Position numbers and translations under genes: made by a program
Shown: positions 1 through 6,281 of the stretch, piece by piece
Layout: every line of letters starts with the position of its first letter
Numbering within the stretch: the stretch's first letter is position 1
The notes under the pieces: model-generated
Told to the model about the DNA's origin: nothing
Seen by the model: only the letters and a program-made list of their open reading frames with translations
Databases searched by the model: none
Assembly: GCA_023133395.1 (NCBI GenBank)
Contig: JAGLWO010000209.1
Span: forward strand, 1-6,316
From: Candidatus Cloacimonadota bacterium
Lineage (GTDB): Bacteria > Cloacimonadota > Cloacimonadia > Cloacimonadales > TCS61
Direction of reading: 5' to 3'
DNA: 6,316 bases

Positions 1-59
1 AATTTTCCACCACCAATGGGATAGTTTTTTGTCATTTTTTCGATTTTGATAAGTTCCAT
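1..59 (-). CDS. ABC transporter ATP-binding protein, N-terminus only (runs off left edge)
   Basis: Read on the minus strand from the ATG at 59-57, the frame gives MELIKIEKMTKNYPIGGGK and then leaves the window. This is the usual opening of an ABC ATPase (first beta strand, then the 'K-x-Y-x-x-G' turn that precedes the A-loop region), as in LolD/MacB-type export ATPases. The start is supported by an AGAGG Shine-Dalgarno six bases upstream. The Walker A, signature and Walker B motifs would lie beyond the edge, so function and subfamily are inferred from the N-terminus alone. If it is LolD/MacB-like, it would energise a membrane permease moving lipoproteins or drugs, which fits the efflux genes nearby. 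The gene is preceded by a 464-nt gene-free stretch holding a strongly structured element, so it probably has its own control rather than sharing the upstream operon. Confidence 0.6.
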   Translation of the reverse strand, partial: MELIKIEKMTKNYPIGGGK

Positions 60-65
60 TTTATA

Positions 66-70
66 CCTCT
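66..70 (-). promoter_or_regulatory. Shine-Dalgarno of the ABC ATPase gene
   Basis: The minus strand reads AGAGG, six bases before the ATG at 59-57. This site makes the 19-codon fragment at the left edge credible as a real gene start. Five of its bases and their neighbour (GAGGT, 69-65) are complementary to ACCTC at 149-145 on the same strand, which could sequester the site. Five base pairs alone could be chance. Confidence 0.6.
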
Positions 71-80
71 TTTTTTTATT

Positions 81-110
81 AGCCACGAATCAACACGAAT
101 AATCACTAAT
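81..110. repeat. Three imperfect 10-bp tandem units (xxxCACGAAT)
   Basis: Three consecutive 10-mers on the plus strand share the pattern NNNCACGAAT: agccacgaat, then caacacgaat, then aatcactaat, the last with one change. On the minus strand they read as ATTCGTG/ATTAGTG every ten bases. The phasing is one helical turn, so the units would face the same side of the DNA. They lie between the structured element and the ABC gene start. I recall similar 'ATTCGTG' phased strings as intergenic repeats in AT-rich environmental bacteria, but that is memory, not evidence here. The role is unknown. Confidence 0.5.
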
Positions 111-113
111 ATT

Positions 114-151
114 TTATTTCGACTCGAGAGTAAAGCGTCGAGTCGAGGTGA
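114..151. other. Hairpin beside the structured element
   Basis: Bases 120-127 (cgactcga) pair perfectly with 138-145 (tcgagtcg) around a 10-nt loop, and 119-146 adds one more pair. If transcribed from the plus strand, three U-G and three Watson-Crick pairs in all extend the stem outward to 114-151, making 14 bp; on the minus strand those wobbles become A-C mismatches and the stem stops at 9 bp. No U-run follows on either strand, so it is not a standard intrinsic terminator. Part of the stem (126-132, gagagta) can instead pair with 154-160 (tactctc), so this hairpin competes with a second one. Confidence 0.55.
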
Positions 152-156
152 TCTAC

Positions 157-468
157 TCTCATTAACCACTGGCTTTTTAACCTATGAAATCCGCAGGATA
201 TTTCATCAGGTCAGCCAGTGGGAGGAGTGACCAAAACACGACATTAACCGTTTCACTTGTCCCGTTAAATCTTTCTTTATTTAACTGGGAACGGTTTACC
301 CTCCTCTATGTTGGTTCAATCGCCTGCCCTATTGTAATTGGGGTCCCGATTGAACCATTAGTTTCTCTTCAACACCGTCTCGGTGTGATTTCACAGGAAC
401 AGGATGTATCTCTTTTTTCCACCAACTGATCCGTCTAAACCGGAGTAAACAGTTGGTGGTTAATGAGA
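157..468. ncRNA. Candidate structured RNA (or fold-back element) with closed multibranch fold
   Basis: Hand pairing gives six helices that tile the interval. P1, the closing helix: 157-165 with 460-468 (extendable to 157-169/456-468, a perfect 13-nt inverted repeat). P2: 166-174/213-221, continuing as 180-190/200-211. P3: 222-227/301-306, then 246-251/291-296, then 260-270/279-290 with one bulge. P4: 312-322/347-357, 11 bp perfect. P5: 361-366/395-400 (one G-U on the plus strand) and 372-377/381-386. P6: 419-428/450-459, 10 bp perfect, capped by 430-433/441-444. P1, P2 and P3 abut without a gap, as do P6 and P1. G+C is about 43 percent, above the very AT-rich flanks. No known riboswitch core, RNase P, tmRNA, SRP, group I/II intron or hammerhead signature was recognised. 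The transcribed strand is not settled: wobble pairs slightly favour plus, gene context favours minus. A MITE-like element is the main alternative, but no target duplication is visible. Confidence 0.5.
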
Positions 469-523
469 AAAAGTTTTTCGTCATATTACCCTTTTATTCA
501 ATATTTCACAGATTTATTTTGTC

Positions 524-934
524 CTATAAACTATCTATATCCAGATTAAAAGATTTTTCTCTATCTATCCACATTCCAGTAGGCAGATCTTCGAATCCGC
601 ATTTTTTGTAAAAGTCTCGGTTACCTTCAGTATAAGATAAGAAGAAATATGTACCTTTGAATTTACGCAGTAACATTTTCATCATTTCTTTAGCAATGCC
701 CTTTTTCTGATATTGAGGATTTACTATTACATCGTAAATTCCAGTATAATGATAACCATCGGAAATTGCACGAGCAAAAGCAACCAACGTATCATTGTGA
801 TAGGCGGTAACATAATAGGAATTTTTGAAAGCATCCAAAATATCTTCCGGATTTTTATTCCAACCTGCGCTTTTAAATACATTAATAAGTTCTACACCAG
901 TAATTATGTTATTAGCTTTGTAAACAATTTCCAT
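524..934 (-). CDS. GNAT family N-acetyltransferase
   Basis: This 136-aa protein has the GNAT fold and would transfer an acetyl group from acetyl-CoA to an amine on an unidentified small molecule or peptide, in the cytoplasm. Motif A is at about residues 67-87: the strand YDVIVNP, then the pyrophosphate-binding loop QYQKKGIA (Q/R-x-x-G-x-A), then an amphipathic helix. Motif B is at about 105-123, with the typical 'N-x-x-F-Y-x-x-x-G-F' segment that lines the CoA site. Length is normal for a single-domain GNAT. The reading frame could start 20 codons earlier (ATG at 994-992, overlapping the methyltransferase stop), but that ATG has no Shine-Dalgarno. The ATG at 934-932 has AAGGAG six bases upstream, and the protein then begins MEIVYK, like family members as I remember them. 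It follows the methyltransferase by 49 nt and is probably cotranscribed. No terminator hairpin with a U-run is seen after its stop. Confidence 0.85.
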   Translation of the reverse strand: MEIVYKANNIITGVELINVFKSAGWNKNPEDILDAFKNSYYVTAYHNDTLVAFARAISDGYHYTGIYDVIVNPQYQKKGIAKEMMKMLLRKFKGTYFFLSYTEGNRDFYKKCGFEDLPTGMWIDREKSFNLDIDSL

Positions 935-940
935 TCTGCT

Positions 941-946
941 CTCCTT
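941..946 (-). promoter_or_regulatory. Strong Shine-Dalgarno that sets the acetyltransferase start
   Basis: The minus strand reads AAGGAG, six bases before the ATG at 934-932. The alternative upstream ATG at 994-992 is preceded by an A-run and GTGATGC with no recognisable ribosome site. This is the reason for annotating the shorter protein. Confidence 0.7.
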
Positions 947-983
947 GTGTTTCTTCAGATCTTCAGCAAATTTCCTGATTATA

Positions 984-1646
984 TCAAGAGACATTTTTTT
1001 GCATCACAATTACTTTAAACAAAATATCTTCAGTATCATTATCTCCGCTGTCTATCAATACTTTCTGTTCTTTCAGGATAGTTAAACCCAGCTCTTCTGC
1101 AATTGAATGAATATACTCATCACTGTGTTTGAAAATTGAGATTCCCCAGGCTGATGGAGTTTCAATGTAATCAGGAAGGTTTTCAGAAAATGATTCTTTC
1201 TCCTTTGCAGTTTGTGCTGCAAATGTAAATGCGAATATTCCTCCTGGTTGTAGAATTCGAAAAGAATCTTTTATGATCAGCAGCAGATTACCAAAGAAAT
1301 GAAATACACCACAGCAGATAATATGAGAAAACGTTCTATCAAGATAGGGTAGAGGAACTTGTTGAATATTGTGTCGCTTCAATTCTTTGGCAAAAGATTT
1401 TTTCCTGCACTCATTTAGCATAGCTTCAGATCCATCTAAACCAGTTACTTCTAAACCAAATCTGGCAAAGTGAACTGAGCTTAAACCCGTGCCGAGGCCA
1501 AGATCAAGCAAGGATTCACCCGGTTCGATATATTCAAAGCACATTCCGAAAAGTACTTCGTTGCTATAACTGTTGTATTCCTTCACCTGAGAATCGTAAG
1601 TGCTTGCAAATTCGTCATGACTTTTTAAGTGATCTGTATCTTTCAT
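984..1646 (-). CDS. Class I SAM-dependent methyltransferase
   Basis: A 220-aa cytoplasmic protein with a Rossmann-like methyltransferase fold of the Methyltransf_11/25 type. Motif I, the SAM-binding glycine loop, is LLDLGLGTGLSS at residues 46-57. The acidic residue that binds the ribose of SAM is D71 in VTGLDGSEAML, at the end of strand 2. FSHIICCGVFHFF at 106-118 is the strand 4 region, and LQPGGIFAF at 132-140 is the usual post-motif turn before strand 5. The start at 1646 is supported by AAGGA six bases upstream. The substrate cannot be deduced; similar proteins act on small metabolites, quinones, tellurite or drugs. It lies 63 nt after the RND pump and 49 nt before the acetyltransferase start, all on the same strand, so readthrough from the efflux genes is possible. 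No clear promoter or terminator was found in the 63-nt gap. Confidence 0.88.
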   Translation of the reverse strand: MKDTDHLKSHDEFASTYDSQVKEYNSYSNEVLFGMCFEYIEPGESLLDLGLGTGLSSVHFARFGLEVTGLDGSEAMLNECRKKSFAKELKRHNIQQVPLPYLDRTFSHIICCGVFHFFGNLLLIIKDSFRILQPGGIFAFTFAAQTAKEKESFSENLPDYIETPSAWGISIFKHSDEYIHSIAEELGLTILKEQKVLIDSGDNDTEDILFKVIVMQKNVS

Positions 1647-1709
1647 TATACATCCTTATTTGTAGTAATTTTCCATTTATACTTCATTATTCACTACACT
1701 ATATTCAAT

Positions 1710-4700
1710 TCAATTCTTCTTCTTCCCCCTGAAAATCTTCTTAATATCCTGACCAATCATGAAAAGACAGGGAACTAAAAGGAGTGTTAGGGGAGTTGCA
1801 AAAACCAGTCCCCAACCCATTGCCAGTGCCATCGGAGCCATAAAAAGCGCAGTTCCTCCTAATCCGTATGCTAAAGGTAAAAGTGCAGCAACAGTGGTTA
1901 AAGTAGTCATTACTATAGCTCGCAAACGGTCTGCTGTGCTTTCGGAAACAAGTTTTTTTATACTCTCACCAGGTCTTAGCTTTCGCTGTTCATTAATGTG
2001 ATTAACTAAAACCAGCGAATCATTTACAACAACTCCTGAAAGTCCAATAATTCCCATAATTCCCAAGAAACTGAAAGGTTCTTGATGTAGGGCAAAAGCA
2101 ATTATCACTCCTGCGATCCCAAAAGGAATTGCAAACATAACAAGAAATGGCTGAGTAACTGAGTTAAATAATAGAACTAATAAAAAATAAATTGCAATTA
2201 TTGCGATTATTAAAGTTCTGAATAATCCTGCCATGGACTCTTCAGTTTCTACAAGTTCACCACCAAGGTTTATCTGCATTCCAGGCCAATCTCTATCCAG
2301 ATCAAATTGTGCTTGAACAAGCTGTGTAACTTCAAGCGGAGTAATTGCATCTTGCTCGATATCGGCTTCTATAGTAATCGTTCTTTCTCCATCATAATGC
2401 CGAAAATCTGAAGGACCGGGACCAGTTTTCAATTTTGCAACCTGTTTTAATGGGATAAGTCTTCCTTGTCGATTGGGAATAAGAATTTCCATCAGATAAT
2501 CAAGTTGTTTTCGAGCTTTTTCTGAAACTATTACCCGGTAATCAACATCTTCGTCTCCATAACGAACACTGGTTATTATCTGACCATCATAAGCAATTCG
2601 AACATTTTGTGCAACATCTGCAACTGTTAATCCCAATCTTGAAAGTTTATCATAATTTATGATAATTTCAACCTGGTCTTTTCCGCTTTTATCATCTCTC
2701 ATTATGTCTTTAACACCCTCAATAGTCTCCAGAAAAGCTACAACTGAATAAGTAAGAGCTGTTCTCATTTCATCATTATTGCCGGATATTCGAAGGTTTA
2801 TAGGTTTACCAACAGGTGGTCCTCCGGATTCAATCGAATAATTTATCTCATAAAAACCTTCCAGTTCATCAGTTTTTGCGCGCAGATCATCTACAATTTG
2901 ATCTGCATTCCTTTCTCTTTCCGTATAGGGAGTCAGGTTTATTATAAGCGCTGCATAATTTTCACTTTCCGCATTGATCATTACATTGGTTCCTATCCTG
3001 GTAACATAAGAAGCTAATTCTTCTTCAGGTAATTCAGCAATAAAATGTTCAATTTCCTTTAGTTTCTCAGATGTAGTTCTTAAAGGGGTTCCAGTCGGTA
3101 ATTCTACCAATATATAGAATTGTGATGCAGTGGCTGAAGGGAACAGAATGAGTTTCATATAATTTCCTGCATACCATATAGAACCTGATAAAACAATTAT
3201 GAACAATAGAACGAAAAGATAACGTAATTTCAGAAGTCGGAATAATAACTTTTGGTATTTATTTCTCACAGCATAAAACCAATTTTGTTTAATTTTCTTT
3301 TTTTTATTTTTTTTCTTTGTTCGTAAACCGGGAATTAAATGAGCAGGTAATGCCACAGTCGCTTCCAGTAATGAAAAAAATAAAGCTAAACTAATTGCAA
3401 GAGGAATTGGAACTATAAATTTCCCAAAAACACCGGGCATAAAAAACATAGGAGCAAAAACCAGAAATGTAGTTAAAACAGTAGTTACTACCGGTTTATA
3501 AACTTCTCTGATTCCGTTTACCGCTGCATCTTGTGGTTCGTCACCCATTTCCCGTCGTCTCATTATATTTTCCGCAATTATTATTGAATCATCAACAATT
3601 ATTCCGATAACAAGGATCATTCCACTCAAAGTAATCGTATCCAGAAAACCACCAAATAACGGCAGGAGGAAAATTGTTCCTAAGAAAGCTACCGGGATTC
3701 CCATTGCAACCCAGAATGCAGTTCTGAAATTAAGAAAGATCGGTAGTAAGATTATCACCAGAAGAAGACCTATCCAACCATTATTTAAAACTACTTCAAA
3801 ACTGTTTTTAACAATACGGGAAGTATCATTGGAATAAAGCAATTCAACCCCTTCAGGAAGGTTCTTACGTTCTTTTTCAACTAGTTCTTTGATAGCATCG
3901 CAGGTTCTGATAGCATCTGCGGTTTCATTTAGATAAACTACAAAAGATATTGCTGATTTTCCATTTACCCTGGAAAGAAGTCTTTCATCTTCAAAATCAT
4001 CTTTGACAATTGCCAGGTCTTTTACTCTTACCAATGGTCCATCAAAAGAAGAACGAACTACCACATCACCAACTTCGATTGGATCGCGGAATTGTGCTAA
4101 TGTAACCAGGTTTTTCTCACTTGTATAAGATTCAAATGAACCTGTTGTACCTCGAATATTTCTTGCCTGAATTGCAGCTATGATCTCTCTCATTGGAATC
4201 TGATATTTTTTTATCCCTTCAGGAGAAACTTCTATCTGGATCTCCCGAGCGCGAATACCAAATCTGTCCAAACGGGAAACTCCGGTAATTGCCTTAAGTT
4301 TCTTTTCAAATAATTTTGCTAATTCTCGAATTTCTCCGTAAGGTAAATCTCCCGAAAGTCCTACTTCGATCACTTCCATTGCTGTTGAAGTATTCAGTTC
4401 TGTGATTGATGGTGATTCCGTAACTTCTTCAGGAAAATCCGTAACTCTATTCACAGCATCGCGAATTTCAGTCTTTATCTTATCCTGGTCTTTTTCATTG
4501 ATATCGATTACCACAAAAATGGCAGAGACATTTTCCATTGAATAAGATGTAAAATAATCGATACCGACAACGCTCTTCAATTCTTCTTCAATTTTATTTG
4601 TAACATTAAGCTCTACATCTTCCGGGGAAGCTCCGGGATAACGGGTAACAATGTTCATCATACCAAAATCGACAACCGGAAAAATCCCCCGTTTTATCTG

Positions 4701-4790
4701 AACTAAAGTAGTCAATCCCAATATAATTATCATAATAGTAATAAGAGTTGCCAATATATGTCTTTCAGCGAAAAATCTAAAAAATCCCAT
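1710..4790 (-). CDS. RND superfamily efflux pump permease (AcrB-like)
   Basis: A 1026-aa inner-membrane proton-driven exporter of normal length for the HAE/AcrB group. TM1 is at about residues 10-30, the first periplasmic porter region at 31-335, TM2-6 at about 336-480, a lysine-rich cytoplasmic linker at 489-503, TM7 at about 522-545, the second periplasmic region at 546-850, and TM8-12 at about 855-1013. The TM4 proton-relay pair is present as D400-D401 in GIIVDDSIIIAEN. In TM10 the lysine of AcrB (K940) is not seen; the matching stretch is GLSGVVVNDSLVLV with N923-D924, as in many divergent RND pumps. The heavy-metal HME signature in TM4 is absent, so organic compounds or lipids are likelier substrates than metals. 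Translation starts 12 nt after the outer-membrane gene with a consensus AGGAGG, so the two are surely coexpressed. The adaptor needed to join them is not encoded between or after them. Confidence 0.95.
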   Translation of the reverse strand: MGFFRFFAERHILATLITIMIIILGLTTLVQIKRGIFPVVDFGMMNIVTRYPGASPEDVELNVTNKIEEELKSVVGIDYFTSYSMENVSAIFVVIDINEKDQDKIKTEIRDAVNRVTDFPEEVTESPSITELNTSTAMEVIEVGLSGDLPYGEIRELAKLFEKKLKAITGVSRLDRFGIRAREIQIEVSPEGIKKYQIPMREIIAAIQARNIRGTTGSFESYTSEKNLVTLAQFRDPIEVGDVVVRSSFDGPLVRVKDLAIVKDDFEDERLLSRVNGKSAISFVVYLNETADAIRTCDAIKELVEKERKNLPEGVELLYSNDTSRIVKNSFEVVLNNGWIGLLLVIILLPIFLNFRTAFWVAMGIPVAFLGTIFLLPLFGGFLDTITLSGMILVIGIIVDDSIIIAENIMRRREMGDEPQDAAVNGIREVYKPVVTTVLTTFLVFAPMFFMPGVFGKFIVPIPLAISLALFFSLLEATVALPAHLIPGLRTKKKNKKKKIKQNWFYAVRNKYQKLLFRLLKLRYLFVLLFIIVLSGSIWYAGNYMKLILFPSATASQFYILVELPTGTPLRTTSEKLKEIEHFIAELPEEELASYVTRIGTNVMINAESENYAALIINLTPYTERERNADQIVDDLRAKTDELEGFYEINYSIESGGPPVGKPINLRISGNNDEMRTALTYSVVAFLETIEGVKDIMRDDKSGKDQVEIIINYDKLSRLGLTVADVAQNVRIAYDGQIITSVRYGDEDVDYRVIVSEKARKQLDYLMEILIPNRQGRLIPLKQVAKLKTGPGPSDFRHYDGERTITIEADIEQDAITPLEVTQLVQAQFDLDRDWPGMQINLGGELVETEESMAGLFRTLIIAIIAIYFLLVLLFNSVTQPFLVMFAIPFGIAGVIIAFALHQEPFSFLGIMGIIGLSGVVVNDSLVLVNHINEQRKLRPGESIKKLVSESTADRLRAIVMTTLTTVAALLPLAYGLGGTALFMAPMALAMGWGLVFATPLTLLLVPCLFMIGQDIKKIFRGKKKN
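3298..3314 (-). other. Paired A8 runs inside the pump gene (possible slippage site)
   Basis: On the coding strand two runs of eight adenines (3314-3307 and 3305-3298) are separated by a single T. They encode part of the lysine-rich loop at residues 492-501 between TM6 and TM7. A8 runs are known sites of transcriptional slippage and of phase-variable mutation. By hand, a shift to either other frame meets a stop codon within about a dozen codons, leaving a protein of roughly 500 residues that ends after TM6. The tract may equally be a simple result of lysine content in an AT-rich genome. Confidence 0.4.
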
Positions 4791-4798
4791 CTTTATTT

Positions 4799-4804
4799 CC
4801 TCCT
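4799..4804 (-). promoter_or_regulatory. Consensus Shine-Dalgarno of the RND gene, overlapping the upstream stop
   Basis: The minus strand reads AGGAGG, with eight bases to the pump ATG at 4790-4788. Its first two bases are the last two of the TAG stop (4805-4803) of the outer-membrane gene. A ribosome finishing the first gene therefore sits on the initiation site of the second, which is a typical translational-coupling layout. Confidence 0.8.
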
Positions 4805-6218
4805 ATTCGTAAATTTGATCCATCAATGCTTTGTATTGAAGCATCAATTTGTGATACATTAAGGAATTTTGAGCATAAGTCAGTTTTGCATTTTGTTCAT
4901 TATCTCTGCTCATAATCACGAAAGTTAAATCTCCGCGTCCCTGATTATATAACTTCATTTCTTCTTTTGTCCTTTCCTTTGTTGATTCAATTTGCTCTTG
5001 ATTAAGAATTAAAACATTTTCTAATTCATTAATTTGAATATATAAATTTGTTAAAGCAGAAGACATCGTAATTGTAACATCATCCAGTTGTTTATTCAGT
5101 TGTGAAATTTGGAGATCTGTTTTCTTTATCTGGTATTTTGGAGTTCGATTTTCCAGGGGAACACTGAACTGCAAACCTACTGAAATATCCGGTTCATCCA
5201 ATACTAACGATTTAGTAAATTTTTCATCCAGATTTTTGAGATTTCCCTGAGCAACAAAAGCAAGATAAGGTTTGGAAATCTCTTCGATACCTAAACGGGC
5301 TAATTCAAGCTGTCCAATACGAATTTTAATAATTTTCATAACACGAGAAAATTCTTTTAATTTTTCCATATTATCATCCAGAGAACCGAGATGTTTATAT
5401 TCATATAGCTTGAATTCCGGTTCTAAATTAATGATTTCTTCATTTTGGAGAAGAACAGAAAGTTCAGCCTGTAAAGCCTTCCACTGAGATTCAATCATAA
5501 AAAGGTTCTGTTTCCAGAATAGAACAGCATCTTCTGCTCGAATTACATCTGCCTGATCGACAAGATTGGCTTCTCGTTTTTTTTGAGTCCTTGAAAGTTC
5601 TTCCTCGCTTAACCTTAATCGTTCATTGATGATTTTCTTATGTTCTGTAAGGAAAACCCAATCCAAAAATTTATCAGCAGAACTGACAATAAATAACTCA
5701 AGGTTTTCTTTAGATTGGACTTTTGAAAAATCTATATCATAATCTTTGAGTTCATATTGAAGTTTGTCTAGGAGACCATTCCTATTTTTCATTAAAGGAT
5801 GAGTATATGTTATATCAATCTGGTTTTGATAGAAGGGATCAGGATATCCAAAGTTCGGATCAATATTCGCAAGATTAGAAGTGAATGTAGTCGAAAATCT
5901 TCCACCAGTCCTCCAGAATAGCCTTTCAACTCCCGCACTTACATAAAATGCATCAGTTTTTTCCGGTTCACCAAATGCAAATGCAGGTTCTTCATGGGAT
6001 AGATTAACCGATGAATGGAAGTTCCAGTCCTGATTTCCTAGATAACTGTTCTTTTCTTCCTTTTCGATTTGAGTCGTAAGTTTTTCTTTTTCAAAAATAG
6101 GGTGAGTTTCTTCAAGTTGATTAATGAAATCTTCCATATTAATAGTCTGAGAAATTAGCATAGTTGAAATGAAAAATATTTCGACCAACAAAAGAAAAAT
6201 TAATTTTAAACATTTCAT
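4803..6218 (-). CDS. TolC-like outer membrane efflux protein (OEP family)
   Basis: A 471-aa exported protein that would trimerise into the outer-membrane channel of a tripartite pump. An N-terminal hydrophobic stretch (about residues 5-22, LIFLLLVEIFFISTML) looks like a Sec signal peptide with cleavage near S23-Q24. There is no lipobox after it, so it is not predicted to be a lipoprotein. The family's internal duplication is visible: beta-strand segments near 64-140 and 317-354 are each followed by long heptad-rich helices. The conserved OEP helix motif occurs first as ANLVDQADVIRAED (217-230) and again as LYNQGRGDLTFVIMSRDNEQNAKLTY (423-448, quoted here by its landmarks Y424, G427 and A444). 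The start has AGGAGG (6232-6227) eight bases upstream. It is the first gene of the pump pair and its stop is embedded in the ribosome site of the RND gene. Substrate is unknown. Confidence 0.9.
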   Translation of the reverse strand: MKCLKLIFLLLVEIFFISTMLISQTINMEDFINQLEETHPIFEKEKLTTQIEKEEKNSYLGNQDWNFHSSVNLSHEEPAFAFGEPEKTDAFYVSAGVERLFWRTGGRFSTTFTSNLANIDPNFGYPDPFYQNQIDITYTHPLMKNRNGLLDKLQYELKDYDIDFSKVQSKENLELFIVSSADKFLDWVFLTEHKKIINERLRLSEEELSRTQKKREANLVDQADVIRAEDAVLFWKQNLFMIESQWKALQAELSVLLQNEEIINLEPEFKLYEYKHLGSLDDNMEKLKEFSRVMKIIKIRIGQLELARLGIEEISKPYLAFVAQGNLKNLDEKFTKSLVLDEPDISVGLQFSVPLENRTPKYQIKKTDLQISQLNKQLDDVTITMSSALTNLYIQINELENVLILNQEQIESTKERTKEEMKLYNQGRGDLTFVIMSRDNEQNAKLTYAQNSLMYHKLMLQYKALMDQIYE

Positions 6219-6281
6219 TTAGTATTCCTCCTTTTTTTAGTTCTTAATTTTTTCTTAAAACTTTTGTTATTACGCTCCAAA

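Noticed and set aside
184..210. CTGATGA on the minus strand, resembling part of a hammerhead ribozyme core
   Set aside because: The GAAA half of the core and the required helices are missing, and the bases are already used in the P2 hairpin.
184..429. An 81-codon plus-strand reading frame inside the structured element
   Set aside because: It has no Shine-Dalgarno, no recognisable domain, and runs straight through the perfect inverted repeats, which explain the sequence better. It is kept in mind only because the element's true nature is unknown.
157..468. Retron msr-msd RNA, because terminal inverted repeats enclose hairpins
   Set aside because: There is no reverse transcriptase gene in the window, and the element is longer and more branched than typical retron RNAs.
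157..468. Group II intron remnant or cobalamin riboswitch (CCACTGG resembles part of the B12 box)
   Set aside because: No domain V-like hairpin or GUGYG end is present, and the remaining conserved B12 riboswitch segments are missing.
469..523. Terminator after the acetyltransferase (gaaaaagtttttc near-palindrome at 468-480)
   Set aside because: It is A/T-only pairing with no G+C stem and no U-run after a hairpin, so it is not a credible intrinsic terminator.
713..1018. Plus-strand open frame opposite the acetyltransferase
   Set aside because: It is antisense to a well-supported GNAT gene, has low-complexity composition and shows no ribosome site.
1647..1709. Separate promoter for the methyltransferase (TTGAAT and TATAAA on the minus strand)
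   Set aside because: The spacing is 21 bases, too long for a sigma70 promoter, and matches of this quality are common in AT-rich DNA.
1759..2001. Plus-strand open frame opposite the end of the RND gene
   Set aside because: It is an antisense shadow of conserved transmembrane coding sequence.
5272..5487. Plus-strand open frame opposite the outer-membrane gene
   Set aside because: It is an antisense shadow with no ribosome site or domain.
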